A DNA stretch of 32,776 nt from Snowella sp. (lineage in GTDB: Bacteria > Cyanobacteriota > Cyanobacteriia > Cyanobacteriales > Microcystaceae): assembly GCA_003249095.1 (NCBI GenBank), contig QBMS01000038.1:1-32776 (forward strand). Reading direction: 5' to 3'. The notes below the pieces were generated by a model, which ran no database searches, was not told the DNA's origin, and was given only the letters and a program-made list of their open reading frames with translations. Each line of letters begins with the position of its first letter. The first letter of the stretch is position 1. Position numbers and translations under genes: made by a program. Shown here piece by piece: positions 8,305 through 17,083 of the stretch.

Positions 8305-9669
8305 ATGACAGATCCGAATTGGCAACAAGGCAGTTTAGTTGAACTAGAGATTACAGGCTTAAGTAATAGCGGTGAAGGCTTAGGGCGTTTTCAAGAGCGT
8401 GTGGTTTTTGTTCCCGATACCGTGACAGGCGATCGCGTTTTAGTGAGATTAGTGCGGGTTAAACAACAATACGCCCAGGGACAACTTCAAGAAATTATTA
8501 GTCCTTCTGCCCATCGAGTCCGCCCGCCCTGTATTGTCGCCGATAAATGTGGGGGTTGTCAGTGGCAACATATTGATGAGACCTTTCAACGCGACAGCAA
8601 ACAACAGCAAATCATTGATGCCCTAGAAAGAATTGGGCAATTCTCCGAAATTCCCATCGCTCCCTTATTAGCGACCACTCAAATCTTTGAATATCGTAAT
8701 AAATCGACCTATCCCCTGGCCCGCTCCAGTGAAGGACAAGTCCAGGCAGGTTATTACCGTCCCCAAAGCCATAAAATCATTAACCTGAATCAATGTCCCG
8801 TTCAAGATCCGCGTCTTAATCCCTTACTGGCTGAAGTTAAACAGGATATTCAAACCCAGGGCTGGTCAATTTACGATGAAACCGAACGCCAAGGCAAACT
8901 CCGCCATCTGGCTCTGCGTATTGGGCGACGGACGGGAGAAATTTTATTAACCTTAGTCAGTGCCAATCCTAACTTGCCCGGCATTGAGGAACAGGCCCAA
9001 GTTTGGTTAGACCGCTATCCCCATCTCGTCGGCGTTACACTCAATCATCAACCCAATCCGACTAACCTGATTTTAGGCACAGAAACCCAATTAATTGCGG
9101 GGATGCCTTATTGCCGAGAGATTTTTGCAGGATTACAGTTCAATTTGCGCTCGGATACGTTTTTTCAGGTAAATACCGAAGCGGCCGAACTCCTATTGGA
9201 AAAAATTCTCCAGCAGTTAAATCTACAGGGATGGGAACAGATTATTGATGCCTACTCTGGTGTGGGGACGTTTACCCTTCCCCTGGCCCAAAAAGTGGAA
9301 GCCGCGATCGCGATCGAATCTAACAAATCCGCCGTTCAACAGGCCAGGGAAAACGCCGAGATTAATCACATTGAAAATGTCCAATTTTTGGCAGGCAAAG
9401 TCGAAAACGTCTTACCTGGGCTAACCCAACAGACTGACATGGTAATTTTAGATCCGCCCCGCAAAGGTTGCGATCGCCGCGTTATCGACACCCTCTGTGC
9501 CACCAGACCCAAAACCCTGCTTTATATTAGTTGCCAACCCGCGACCCTCGCCAGGGATTTAAAAATTCTTTGTCAAGAAGGAGGATATCAGCTTACTTGG
9601 GTACAAGGAGCCGACTTTTTCCCCCAAACTGCCCACGTAGAATGTGCCGTTATTCTGCAAGCCAGCTAA
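8305..9669 (+). CDS. rlmD: 23S rRNA (uracil-C5)-methyltransferase, RlmD/RumA type
   Basis: Methylates a uracil in 23S rRNA with S-adenosylmethionine. An N-terminal TRAM domain (about residues 8-62) is followed by a Fe-S cluster motif with Cys76-x5-Cys82-x2-Cys85 and a fourth Cys at about 164 (LNQCPVQD). The spacing matches E. coli RumA. The SAM motif is DAYSGVGTFTLPLA, the catalytic loop is ILDPPRKGCD, and the nucleophile Cys is in LLYISCQPATLARDL. The frame is open from an ATG at 8233, adding 24 residues that do not fit the family, so I chose the ATG at 8305 directly before MTDPNWQQGS; neither has a good ribosome binding site. The exact target uridine is inferred. Confidence 0.88.
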   Translation: MTDPNWQQGSLVELEITGLSNSGEGLGRFQERVVFVPDTVTGDRVLVRLVRVKQQYAQGQLQEIISPSAHRVRPPCIVADKCGGCQWQHIDETFQRDSKQQQIIDALERIGQFSEIPIAPLLATTQIFEYRNKSTYPLARSSEGQVQAGYYRPQSHKIINLNQCPVQDPRLNPLLAEVKQDIQTQGWSIYDETERQGKLRHLALRIGRRTGEILLTLVSANPNLPGIEEQAQVWLDRYPHLVGVTLNHQPNPTNLILGTETQLIAGMPYCREIFAGLQFNLRSDTFFQVNTEAAELLLEKILQQLNLQGWEQIIDAYSGVGTFTLPLAQKVEAAIAIESNKSAVQQARENAEINHIENVQFLAGKVENVLPGLTQQTDMVILDPPRKGCDRRVIDTLCATRPKTLLYISCQPATLARDLKILCQEGGYQLTWVQGADFFPQTAHVECAVILQAS

Positions 9670-9811
9670 TTGACTAAGGGACAAAAAAATCCATAGCTTA
9701 TCTACCTTCAGTTGTATAGAGTTTCGCCTCGCGATAGAGGTTGTCAATCTGCTCTTTTTTTGTCTCTGTTTTGATGATTGGCTCCCCGACAACTTAGGCA
9801 GGATATCCCTA

Positions 9812-10450
9812 TTACAAATCCAACAAACCTGGGGGTGGAGTAATTTCAATTCGTTTATTAGCAATATCTACAATCGGTACAATTGTCATCACGAAAGGAA
9901 TTAAAATCGTTTTGGGTTTCTTCTGAGCAACTTGTTCCGTCTCCGCGATCGCCTCCTCTGTTTCAGGCAGTGTTTCAAGCAGTGTTTCTGATAGGATTTC
10001 AGGGATTAATTGGGGGATTAATTCAACTTCTAATAAGTCATGACCCGTCGAAAAAATATCTCTGACGTATCCCACCAATTCCCCTGTTTCCTGAAGATAA
10101 ACTTCCAAATCAATCAAATCCGCAACATGATATTCATCCTTGGCAAGGGGAACGCGATCGCCAATGGGAACCAGTAACTTGTAATTTTTTAAAGCTTCCG
10201 CTTGTTCTCGACTGTTGATCTCTGCTAGCTTGACAATATAAAGATTTTTCCCTGGAATATTTCGTCCATATTTTAAATTCACCAGTTGGGGGGTTTCCCC
10301 TTTAGGCGATCGCAGCCAACGTTCCCCCTTTTTGATGAAGCGTTCAGGAAAATCGGAGAGAGACAGCACCTTAACTTCTCCTTGCAATCCTTGGGGTGAT
10401 ACAATTGTGCCAACTTCTAACCACTCATCCGAGACCGTTTGATTACTCAT
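9812..10450 (-). CDS. rimM: 16S rRNA processing protein RimM
   Basis: Assists late 30S maturation, binding S19 and the 16S head. The N-terminal RimM domain (WLEVGTIVSPQGLQGEVKV...FPERF) and the PRC-barrel domain (DEYHVADLIDLEVYL...GYVRDIFSTGHDLLEV) are present, and the closing IPFVMTIVPIVDIANKRIEI and PPPGLLDL are typical. Between PRC strands there is an insert of roughly 35 residues, rich in E, T, L and P with repeat-like units (about residues 145-180), which makes the protein longer (212 residues) than the usual 170-180. It is divergent from the tab2-like gene with a 60-nt shared promoter region. Confidence 0.93.
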   Translation of the reverse strand: MSNQTVSDEWLEVGTIVSPQGLQGEVKVLSLSDFPERFIKKGERWLRSPKGETPQLVNLKYGRNIPGKNLYIVKLAEINSREQAEALKNYKLLVPIGDRVPLAKDEYHVADLIDLEVYLQETGELVGYVRDIFSTGHDLLEVELIPQLIPEILSETLLETLPETEEAIAETEQVAQKKPKTILIPFVMTIVPIVDIANKRIEITPPPGLLDL

Positions 10451-10510
10451 TGAAATTCAAATATCCTGATTTTATTTGTCTATTTTAGCGTTATTTTGTT
10501 AATTTAATCT

Positions 10511-11326
10511 ATGACTATTTGGCAAGCCGATTTTTATAAATATCCATCTTCTAATACGGAGAAAAATATTGACTGGGAATTATTAATTTGTGATCAAAAA
10601 GGAAAAATCATCGTTCAGGAAAACTGTTTACAGTCCCAAGTGAATAGTGCCTGGCTTGTCAACCAATTATTACCATTAATCACCAAAGAAAAACCTGAAA
10701 AAATCCAAGTATTTCGTCTCCAATCCCTCAATTTATTAACCCTAGCAAGTAAAGAATTAAATATCCCCATAGAAGCAACTCGCCAAACGTCAGCCCTCAA
10801 AAAAATATTAACCCAACGTCATCCCGATTGGCAAAATTCTCTCAAATTAGACCAGCCGCCCCCCTTACCCCTACCTGAAAATCTCTGGGGAGAACAATGG
10901 CGTTTTGCAACCCTTCCCGCAGGGGATATTGTCGATTTTTTCCGCGATCGCCCCATTCCCTATTTACAGCTACCTGAAACGCGATGGCCCATTAATTTAG
11001 GTATTGCATCTAATCGTCCTATTTCGGGGATCATCATCTATGGCGGGCGACAATCCCGCTATTTAGCTCAGTGGTTAGACTCGATTAATCCCGTTAGTTT
11101 GCATTATATTCCCACCGATGTAGAGCAAGCAGGTGGTTTAATTCTAGAATCAGGCTTAAGCGATCGCTGGGTTTTATTAACCTTTAAAGATCAAGAAACA
11201 ACCAACAATGCAAAAATCTTTGAAACTCGAAAAAAAGAGAGTCAGAACTTACATTTTTTATTAGTACAACCCGATGATTCAGGCATGACCTATACAGGAT
11301 TTTGGTTACTACAAAATGAGTCTTAA
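10511..11326 (+). CDS. Tab2/Atab2 (DUF1092) family RNA-binding protein
   Basis: The 271-residue protein matches the Tab2 family, whose plant and algal members bind the psaB mRNA and support translation of photosystem I and II subunits. Diagnostic features are the opening TIWQADFYKYP, the WELLICDQKGKI segment, the PPLPLPENLWGEQWRFATL motif in the middle and the C-terminal DRWVLLTFKD...GFWLLQ segment. Restriction of the family to oxygenic phototrophs fits the host. The DUF2079 gene starts 21 nt downstream on the same strand, so the two are probably cotranscribed, though a shared function is not known. Confidence 0.9.
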   Translation: MTIWQADFYKYPSSNTEKNIDWELLICDQKGKIIVQENCLQSQVNSAWLVNQLLPLITKEKPEKIQVFRLQSLNLLTLASKELNIPIEATRQTSALKKILTQRHPDWQNSLKLDQPPPLPLPENLWGEQWRFATLPAGDIVDFFRDRPIPYLQLPETRWPINLGIASNRPISGIIIYGGRQSRYLAQWLDSINPVSLHYIPTDVEQAGGLILESGLSDRWVLLTFKDQETTNNAKIFETRKKESQNLHFLLVQPDDSGMTYTGFWLLQNES

Positions 11327-11347
11327 TATGAGAATTAAATATTTTAC

Positions 11348-12757
11348 ATGATTAATAAACTTCAATTACCTCCTCCTAAACTGTTAGGAATTATGGGCAT
11401 TGCCACTATTATTTTTTTAATAAGTAGCATCATCAGACATCTTTTATTTCAATCTAACGCCCTAGATTTGGGATGGTTTGACCAAGCGATTTATTTAATT
11501 AGTCAAGGAAAAAATCCTATTGTTTCTTTTCAAGATTTTCACATATTAGGAGATCATGCCGCTTTTATTCTCTATCCCCTGGCTCTTTTTTATAAACTTT
11601 ATCCGAGCGTTTATTGGTTATTTTTAATTCAGGCGATCGCTTTGAGTTTGGGAGCATGGCCGACTTGGTTACTCGCTAAAGAAGCAGGATTAAAGCCCGA
11701 TCAATGTCTGGCGATCGCGGTGGCTTATTTACTCTATCCCATGATATTTAACCTCAATCTTTTTGATTTTCATCCTGAAGTCATTGCCCTACCGACTTTA
11801 CTTTGGGCGATTTATATGGCGAGAATCAAAAATTTTTGGGGATTTATTTTCGCTATTTTGATTATTTTAAGTTGCAAAGCTGTATTATCTTTAACGGTTG
11901 CTGTAATGGGATTTTGGTTAATCATTTGGGAGAAAAGAAAAATTGAAGGTTTTATTGCGCTTGTATTAGGAATTACTTGGTTTATCATCACGACTAAAAT
12001 TATTATTCCCCACTTTAGTGGTGGAGAAGTGGCGGCTGTCGGTCGTTATAGTTTTTTGGGTAATTCAGTAGCAGAAATTATTCAAAATTTAATTTTTAAG
12101 CCTAACATTTTATTAAGTCATATATTTACTTTAGAAAACTTAGGCTATCTAATGCTATTAGTGAGTCCTCTTATTTGGGGATTATCCTTACAACATTTAA
12201 CGCCCCTTATTCCTGCTTTACCCGCATTATTCTTAAATTTATTAACGGATTATTCTCCTCAAAAAGATTTAACCCATCAATATTCCCTAACTATTTTACC
12301 GTTTTTATTATTAGCCGTTATTACTAGTTTAGCGAATCATAAAGGCTGGATCAAAAGTCCCAAGGTGATTATTATTTGGGCATTGATTACTTTTTTAGCC
12401 CTCAGTAAGTATGGTTATTTCTTTGGGAGATATTGGGAAAACTGGGATAATTTAGCCGCCATGCACGAATCTATTCATCTGGTTAAAACCCAAGAGAGTT
12501 TATTAACTTCTCCCACCATCACGCCCCATTTAAGTCAACGAGTTAAGGTTAAATTAGCGATCAAAGATGCTGAACCAATTGATCTCCAAAATTTTACCTA
12601 TATTTTATTGAATAAGCGTCATCCTGGCTGGGAAAATTCGGAGGAAACCGTTAAGAATTTAGTCAATCAATTAAAGAATAATCCTGACTTTAAAAATATT
12701 TATCAAAGGGATGATGTTTGGCTTTTTCAAAAAGCGACTATTACCCCTGAAAAATAA
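11348..12757 (+). CDS. DUF2079 integral membrane protein
   Basis: The 469-residue polytopic protein has about nine or ten hydrophobic segments starting at residues 13-31. The DUF2079 hallmark is near the N-terminus: LDLGWFDQAIYLISQG followed by FHILGDHAAFILYPLALFYKL; a further conserved segment is LFDFHPEVIALP. The family resembles GT-C glycosyltransferases/Wzy-like membrane enzymes in topology, with acidic residues in the first periplasmic loop, but no substrate is known. The C-terminal 90 residues are soluble. It probably shares a transcript with the tab2-like gene. Confidence 0.88.
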   Translation: MINKLQLPPPKLLGIMGIATIIFLISSIIRHLLFQSNALDLGWFDQAIYLISQGKNPIVSFQDFHILGDHAAFILYPLALFYKLYPSVYWLFLIQAIALSLGAWPTWLLAKEAGLKPDQCLAIAVAYLLYPMIFNLNLFDFHPEVIALPTLLWAIYMARIKNFWGFIFAILIILSCKAVLSLTVAVMGFWLIIWEKRKIEGFIALVLGITWFIITTKIIIPHFSGGEVAAVGRYSFLGNSVAEIIQNLIFKPNILLSHIFTLENLGYLMLLVSPLIWGLSLQHLTPLIPALPALFLNLLTDYSPQKDLTHQYSLTILPFLLLAVITSLANHKGWIKSPKVIIIWALITFLALSKYGYFFGRYWENWDNLAAMHESIHLVKTQESLLTSPTITPHLSQRVKVKLAIKDAEPIDLQNFTYILLNKRHPGWENSEETVKNLVNQLKNNPDFKNIYQRDDVWLFQKATITPEK

Positions 12758-12988
12758 TTACTACCTATAAATAATTCGTTGATAGATTATGCTGTGAAAC
12801 AGTACGATAAGACTTTCGCGATCGCATGAGACGTAATCAACGAAAAATTTACAGCAAGAATTTTTCTATTGACAATTTTATCTTGTTACAATGCGATCGC
12901 CGATTAATTGATAATTAAAACCGAGATTGCTACCCTCAACTCTATTTTACGGGGGCAAGCTTTTGCCGCTTATTGCTGATCTCTTGAT

Positions 12989-13582
12989 TCAGTTCCATAT
13001 TTCGCTTAAATCTAAGGTAAAACCAGGTAAAATGTCTTCGCCAGATAAACTGTTAGGAGAATTTTGTACTTCAACGGATTTCTTTGGTCTGTAAATTTCC
13101 ACCTTTTTACGGTTTCGATCAATTAGCCAACCTAATTTCGCCCCATTTTCTTGATATTCTTGCATCTTTTGTTGTAACGATTCGAGGGAGTCATGTTTAG
13201 ACCGTAGTTCTAAGACAAAATCAGGACATAGGGGCGCGAATCCAGATTTTTCTTCTAGTGTCAGTGTATCCCAGCGATCTTGACCTATCCAAGAAACATC
13301 GGGAGAGCGATCTGCTCCATTGGGCAAATGAAAGCCACTCGAAGAATCAAAAATTTGACCCAGTTGAGTTTGTCGGTTCCATAACCACAGTTGTCCTAAA
13401 ATATCTGCGTTTTTGTTGCCTGTGTCACTTCCTGTCGGCGGCATGACAATTAGTTCTCCTGTGGCGGTTCTTTCTAGTTGTAAGTTTTGATTGACCCAGG
13501 CTAACTGAACAAACTGCTCATGACTGATAGTCAGTTTTAGGGTTGATGGCAGGTTGAGGGGCGGGCAGTAAATTTGGGTCAT
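12989..13582 (-). CDS. Uma2 family (DUF820) putative PD-(D/E)xK nuclease
   Basis: The 197-residue protein belongs to the large Uma2 family, very abundant in cyanobacteria, with a restriction-endonuclease-like fold and unproven function. The core signature is visible: ATGELIVMPPTGSDTGNKN, RSPDVSWIGQDRW, the acidic motif CPDFVLELRSKHDSLESLQQKMQEY and GWLIDRNRKKVEIYRP. The predicted catalytic acids are in SPDVSW, PDFVLEL and the E of the QEY helix. It sits alone, between HIP1-rich spacers with short repeats. Copies often move as small cassettes, but no mobile ends are seen here. Confidence 0.9.
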   Translation of the reverse strand: MTQIYCPPLNLPSTLKLTISHEQFVQLAWVNQNLQLERTATGELIVMPPTGSDTGNKNADILGQLWLWNRQTQLGQIFDSSSGFHLPNGADRSPDVSWIGQDRWDTLTLEEKSGFAPLCPDFVLELRSKHDSLESLQQKMQEYQENGAKLGWLIDRNRKKVEIYRPKKSVEVQNSPNSLSGEDILPGFTLDLSEIWN

Positions 13583-13660
13583 GGGTTTGACTTGTAGTTA
13601 GGAATAACTTATTCTATTTTAACAATATGCGATCGCCTGATAATTAATAATTGTCCATTG

Positions 13661-13700
13661 AAAATGCGATCGCCCCTTACCGTTAAGTAAAAAAGTGATC
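13661..13700. repeat. 40-nt direct repeat, copy 1
   Basis: Begins AAAATGCGATCGCCCCTTA and ends in CGTTAAGTAAAAAAGTGATC. It matches 13841-13880 at 37 of 40 positions by eye. Confidence 0.8.
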
Positions 13701-13723
13701 ACCTCTTCTTTTTTTGTATTTCG

Positions 13724-13791
13724 GTAGGGACATAATATGTTATGTCCTTGTTTCATTGGTATTAAAGGATTTAACAGTGTTAAGTCCCTAC
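13724..13791. repeat. Short inverted-repeat element with GTAGGGAC ends
   Basis: Ends are GTAGGGAC and GTCCCTAC (perfect 8-bp inverted repeat). Inside is the near-palindrome GGACATAATATGTTATGTCC, also found almost unchanged at 15166-15185. It looks like a member of a small dispersed palindromic repeat family or a miniature element; no target duplication is evident. Confidence 0.6.
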
Positions 13792-13840
13792 AGTGGAGGG
13801 GTGATTTTCGATAATTAATTGCTTCTTAACTGTGAAAATA

Positions 13841-13880
13841 AAAATGCGATCGCCCCTTATCGTTAAGTAAAAAAGCGATT
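13841..13880. repeat. 40-nt direct repeat, copy 2
   Basis: Differs from 13661-13700 at three positions. The two copies are 180 bp apart with the palindromic element between them. Confidence 0.8.
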
Positions 13881-14045
13881 GCCGATTAATTGATAGTTGA
13901 TAATGGATAGTGAATAATTATCCATTGTCAATTGTCCATTGAAAAATGTGATCGCTTTCTTCTCTCGTTTTTTAATCGGTCAAGAGGCGATCGCCTTTTT
14001 TCTTGGGTAAACAGCAATTTGCTTGATGAGAAGATTAGCCAAACC

Positions 14046-14054
14046 TGATACAAT
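14046..14054 (+). promoter_or_regulatory. Extended -10 promoter of ilvC
   Basis: TGATACAAT is an extended -10 (TGn-TACAAT) 61 nt before the ilvC ATG. A TTGATG at 14023-14028 is a poor -35 because the spacer is 20 nt, but extended -10 promoters need less of one. A good AAGGAGA ribosome binding site lies before the ATG. Confidence 0.5.
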
Positions 14055-14087
14055 AGAGAGTTTGCAGAAATAAATTGCATCAGATAA

Positions 14088-15110
<1,023 letters not shown>

Positions 15111-15161
15111 ATCCTATGGATTAAGGGCAATTTTATCCCAAGCGATAACAGACAAATTTTT

Positions 15162-15185
15162 GTAGGGACATAATATATTATGTCC
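15162..15185. repeat. Palindromic dispersed repeat (GGACATAATATATTATGTCC)
   Basis: A perfect 20-bp palindrome at 15166-15185, preceded by TGTAG. It is the same core as in 13724-13791. It lies about 55 nt after the ilvC stop but has no T-run, so it is not a standard terminator. Confidence 0.65.
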
Positions 15186-15264
15186 TTATTTTGTAAGAGA
15201 TTTAACGACAAAGCTCTGTAATCAAATTAAATTGGTATAAAAAACTATAGGTTCTTAATGCAAT

Positions 15265-15320
15265 GTAGGGGCTTAGTCTCTCAGTCATCCAATCTAAGGA
15301 TTTGGGAACCAAACCCCTAC
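15265..15320. repeat. Short inverted-repeat element with GTAGGGG ends
   Basis: Ends GTAGGGG and CCCCTAC form a 7-bp inverted repeat over 56 bp. The right half (TCTAAGGATTTGG/GAACCAAACCCCTAC) repeats 6677-6706. The next gene (minus strand) ends with its stop codon exactly at 15321, touching the element. Confidence 0.6.
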
Positions 15321-15539
15321 TTATTTAAAATTCTCAATTTGTTTTTCGCGTTCTTCGGTCAAGCGTTGTACTTTGGGTTTGGGTTTGGGCATTAGGGTAA
15401 TTAATTTTGCATTAATCATATTACGGGTATTTAAACTATAGGTGCTTAGGGGTTTAGGTAAAAATTGATCTCCAATTCCGACAAAAATTATTCCCCCGAT
15501 AATGCCGACTGTTAATAATTTTTGGAATAATTTAAACAT
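15321..15539 (-). CDS. Small single-pass membrane protein
   Basis: The 72-residue protein has one N-terminal membrane segment (residues about 5-25, FQKLLTVGIIGGIIFVGIGD) followed by FLPKPLSTYSLNTRN and a basic proline/lysine-rich stretch (MPKPKPKVQRL) ending in a charged helix. The pattern of one TM, then LP.PLS...R, recalls a small conserved cyanobacterial protein of unknown role. It is 152 nt downstream of the DUF58 gene on the same strand, so it may or may not share its transcript. The ribosome binding site GAGGGG precedes the ATG. Confidence 0.7.
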   Translation of the reverse strand: MFKLFQKLLTVGIIGGIIFVGIGDQFLPKPLSTYSLNTRNMINAKLITLMPKPKPKVQRLTEEREKQIENFK

Positions 15540-15691
15540 TTTTTTTCCCCTCTCTATGCCTATCTACAGGTTTATAGTTTACGTTTTTGATTTAACTCTA
15601 ACAGAAAAATTTGGGTTTTAAATCCGTATAATCTCTAAAATTTTAGGTTTATTGATCCTTCTGGCTTTTTTTTGAGGTGCGATCGCCGAAT

Positions 15692-17023
15692 TTAAAGTAA
15701 ATTTTTAGCTTTCAACTGTAAATACCGTTCGACTAACTGATTACTCATCAGATGGACAGGAGCATCTAAAACCAAAACTCCCTGTTGTTTGAGGCGGGCA
15801 AAAACAGCTTGGCGTTGGGCCATTAAATCGATCGCAACGGCACGGCTATAGGCAACACTCAGCATTGAATTGGAATTAGGAAGCATTAAGGTATCAGAGG
15901 TTTCTGCAATGCTATCCATTTGGGGATCACGCAGGGCGATACAAAAAGGCAGATAACGGGGAATGAGGCGGCTCATGGCCGCTAATAATTCCGCAGAAGC
16001 GGTCTGATCGACAATATCGGTAATGAGAACAATCAAAGCGCGACGAGTTTGCTGGCTGACAATTTTTGAAACGGCTCCCATATAGTCGGGTTCCAATAAA
16101 ACAGGCTGGATAGGCGTTAAACTCTCAATTAATTTGGATAAATGTTGTTGACCCCGCTCAGGCGCAATCCAAGTGGTAATATCTCGGTCAAAAACCCCAA
16201 ATCCCACGCGATCGCCCCGATGGAGAGCGGTTAAAGCCAAAGAGAGAGCTGTATTTAAACCCCAATCAAAGCGTTTTAATCCCTTTACCTGGGCGGTCAT
16301 CAAACGTCCTCGGTCTAGGAGAATCATCACCGTCTGCTCCCGCTCTGGCTCTAGTACCCGCACCAAGGGACGTTGACGGCGAGCAGTAGCTTTCCAGTCG
16401 ATATAACGCAGGTCATCTCCCTGTTGATATTCCCGTAATTCTGCAAATTCTGTTCCGAGTCCCAATCTTCTTGCCTGGCGCATAGAACCCGTATTTTCTA
16501 AGGCTAACCGAATCGACAGCGATCGCAGGGACAATAAATCAGGATATACCGCAACGGATTGAAGGGCGGGAACTGTCCAGCTTTGCCAGACCAGGGCCCA
16601 TCGTCCCAATTGACGAAGATGAAGATTTCCCCATTGGTACTCACCGCGTTGCTGGGGTTTGACGGTATAGGTCAGGGTTTGCTCACTGTGAGGAGAAAGA
16701 GTCGCCCTTAATTCAGTTTCAGAAACGGAAAAAATAGTAGGATAATCGTCTCTAAGCCAGATTTTTGCGGGGTAGTCCTGATTTTTCAAGGTTAATTCTA
16801 CTACATTATCCCGACCAATGGATAAACGAGCGAGGGGCGATCGCGTCACTTCAATGCGATAGTTTTTTCCTCGATAGCTATCTATTATTCCTAAAATTAG
16901 TAATAAAACATCATATAAAATCATGATTCCCAAGCCCATTGCCTGGGAAAAAAATACGGCTACTAAAACCGCGATCGCGACCCCTAAAACCAGTAGTAAA
17001 TAAAAACGGAGAGTGGGGATCAT
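15692..17023 (-). CDS. DUF58 / vWA-like membrane protein
   Basis: The 443-residue protein has two N-terminal membrane segments (about residues 7-47), a beta-rich middle and a C-terminal von Willebrand A-like domain. The DUF58 signature is LREYQQGDDLRYIDWKAT followed by ARRQRPLVRVLEPE, and the vWA strand with metal site starts MILLDRGRLM (the usual DxSxS is reduced to DRGRL, so metal binding may be weakened). DUF58 proteins usually pair with a MoxR AAA ATPase; none is in this window. Instead the gene upstream is a P-loop GTPase-like/TPR protein, 60 nt away on the same strand. Confidence 0.9.
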   Translation of the reverse strand: MIPTLRFYLLLVLGVAIAVLVAVFFSQAMGLGIMILYDVLLLILGIIDSYRGKNYRIEVTRSPLARLSIGRDNVVELTLKNQDYPAKIWLRDDYPTIFSVSETELRATLSPHSEQTLTYTVKPQQRGEYQWGNLHLRQLGRWALVWQSWTVPALQSVAVYPDLLSLRSLSIRLALENTGSMRQARRLGLGTEFAELREYQQGDDLRYIDWKATARRQRPLVRVLEPEREQTVMILLDRGRLMTAQVKGLKRFDWGLNTALSLALTALHRGDRVGFGVFDRDITTWIAPERGQQHLSKLIESLTPIQPVLLEPDYMGAVSKIVSQQTRRALIVLITDIVDQTASAELLAAMSRLIPRYLPFCIALRDPQMDSIAETSDTLMLPNSNSMLSVAYSRAVAIDLMAQRQAVFARLKQQGVLVLDAPVHLMSNQLVERYLQLKAKNLL

Positions 17024-17083
17024 TGTTATTAAAAAAGTTAATTCTAATTTTTTTGATTTTCGTTCTCTAACTGAATGGACAAT

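Noticed and set aside
9559-9864. Minus-strand frame of 101 codons across the rlmD 3' end and the rimM 3' end
   Set aside because: It overlaps two well-supported genes and shows no recognisable domain.
12840-12900. TTGACA...TACAAT promoter-like pair
   Set aside because: The spacer is only 12 nt, too short for a sigma-70 promoter, and no plus-strand gene follows.
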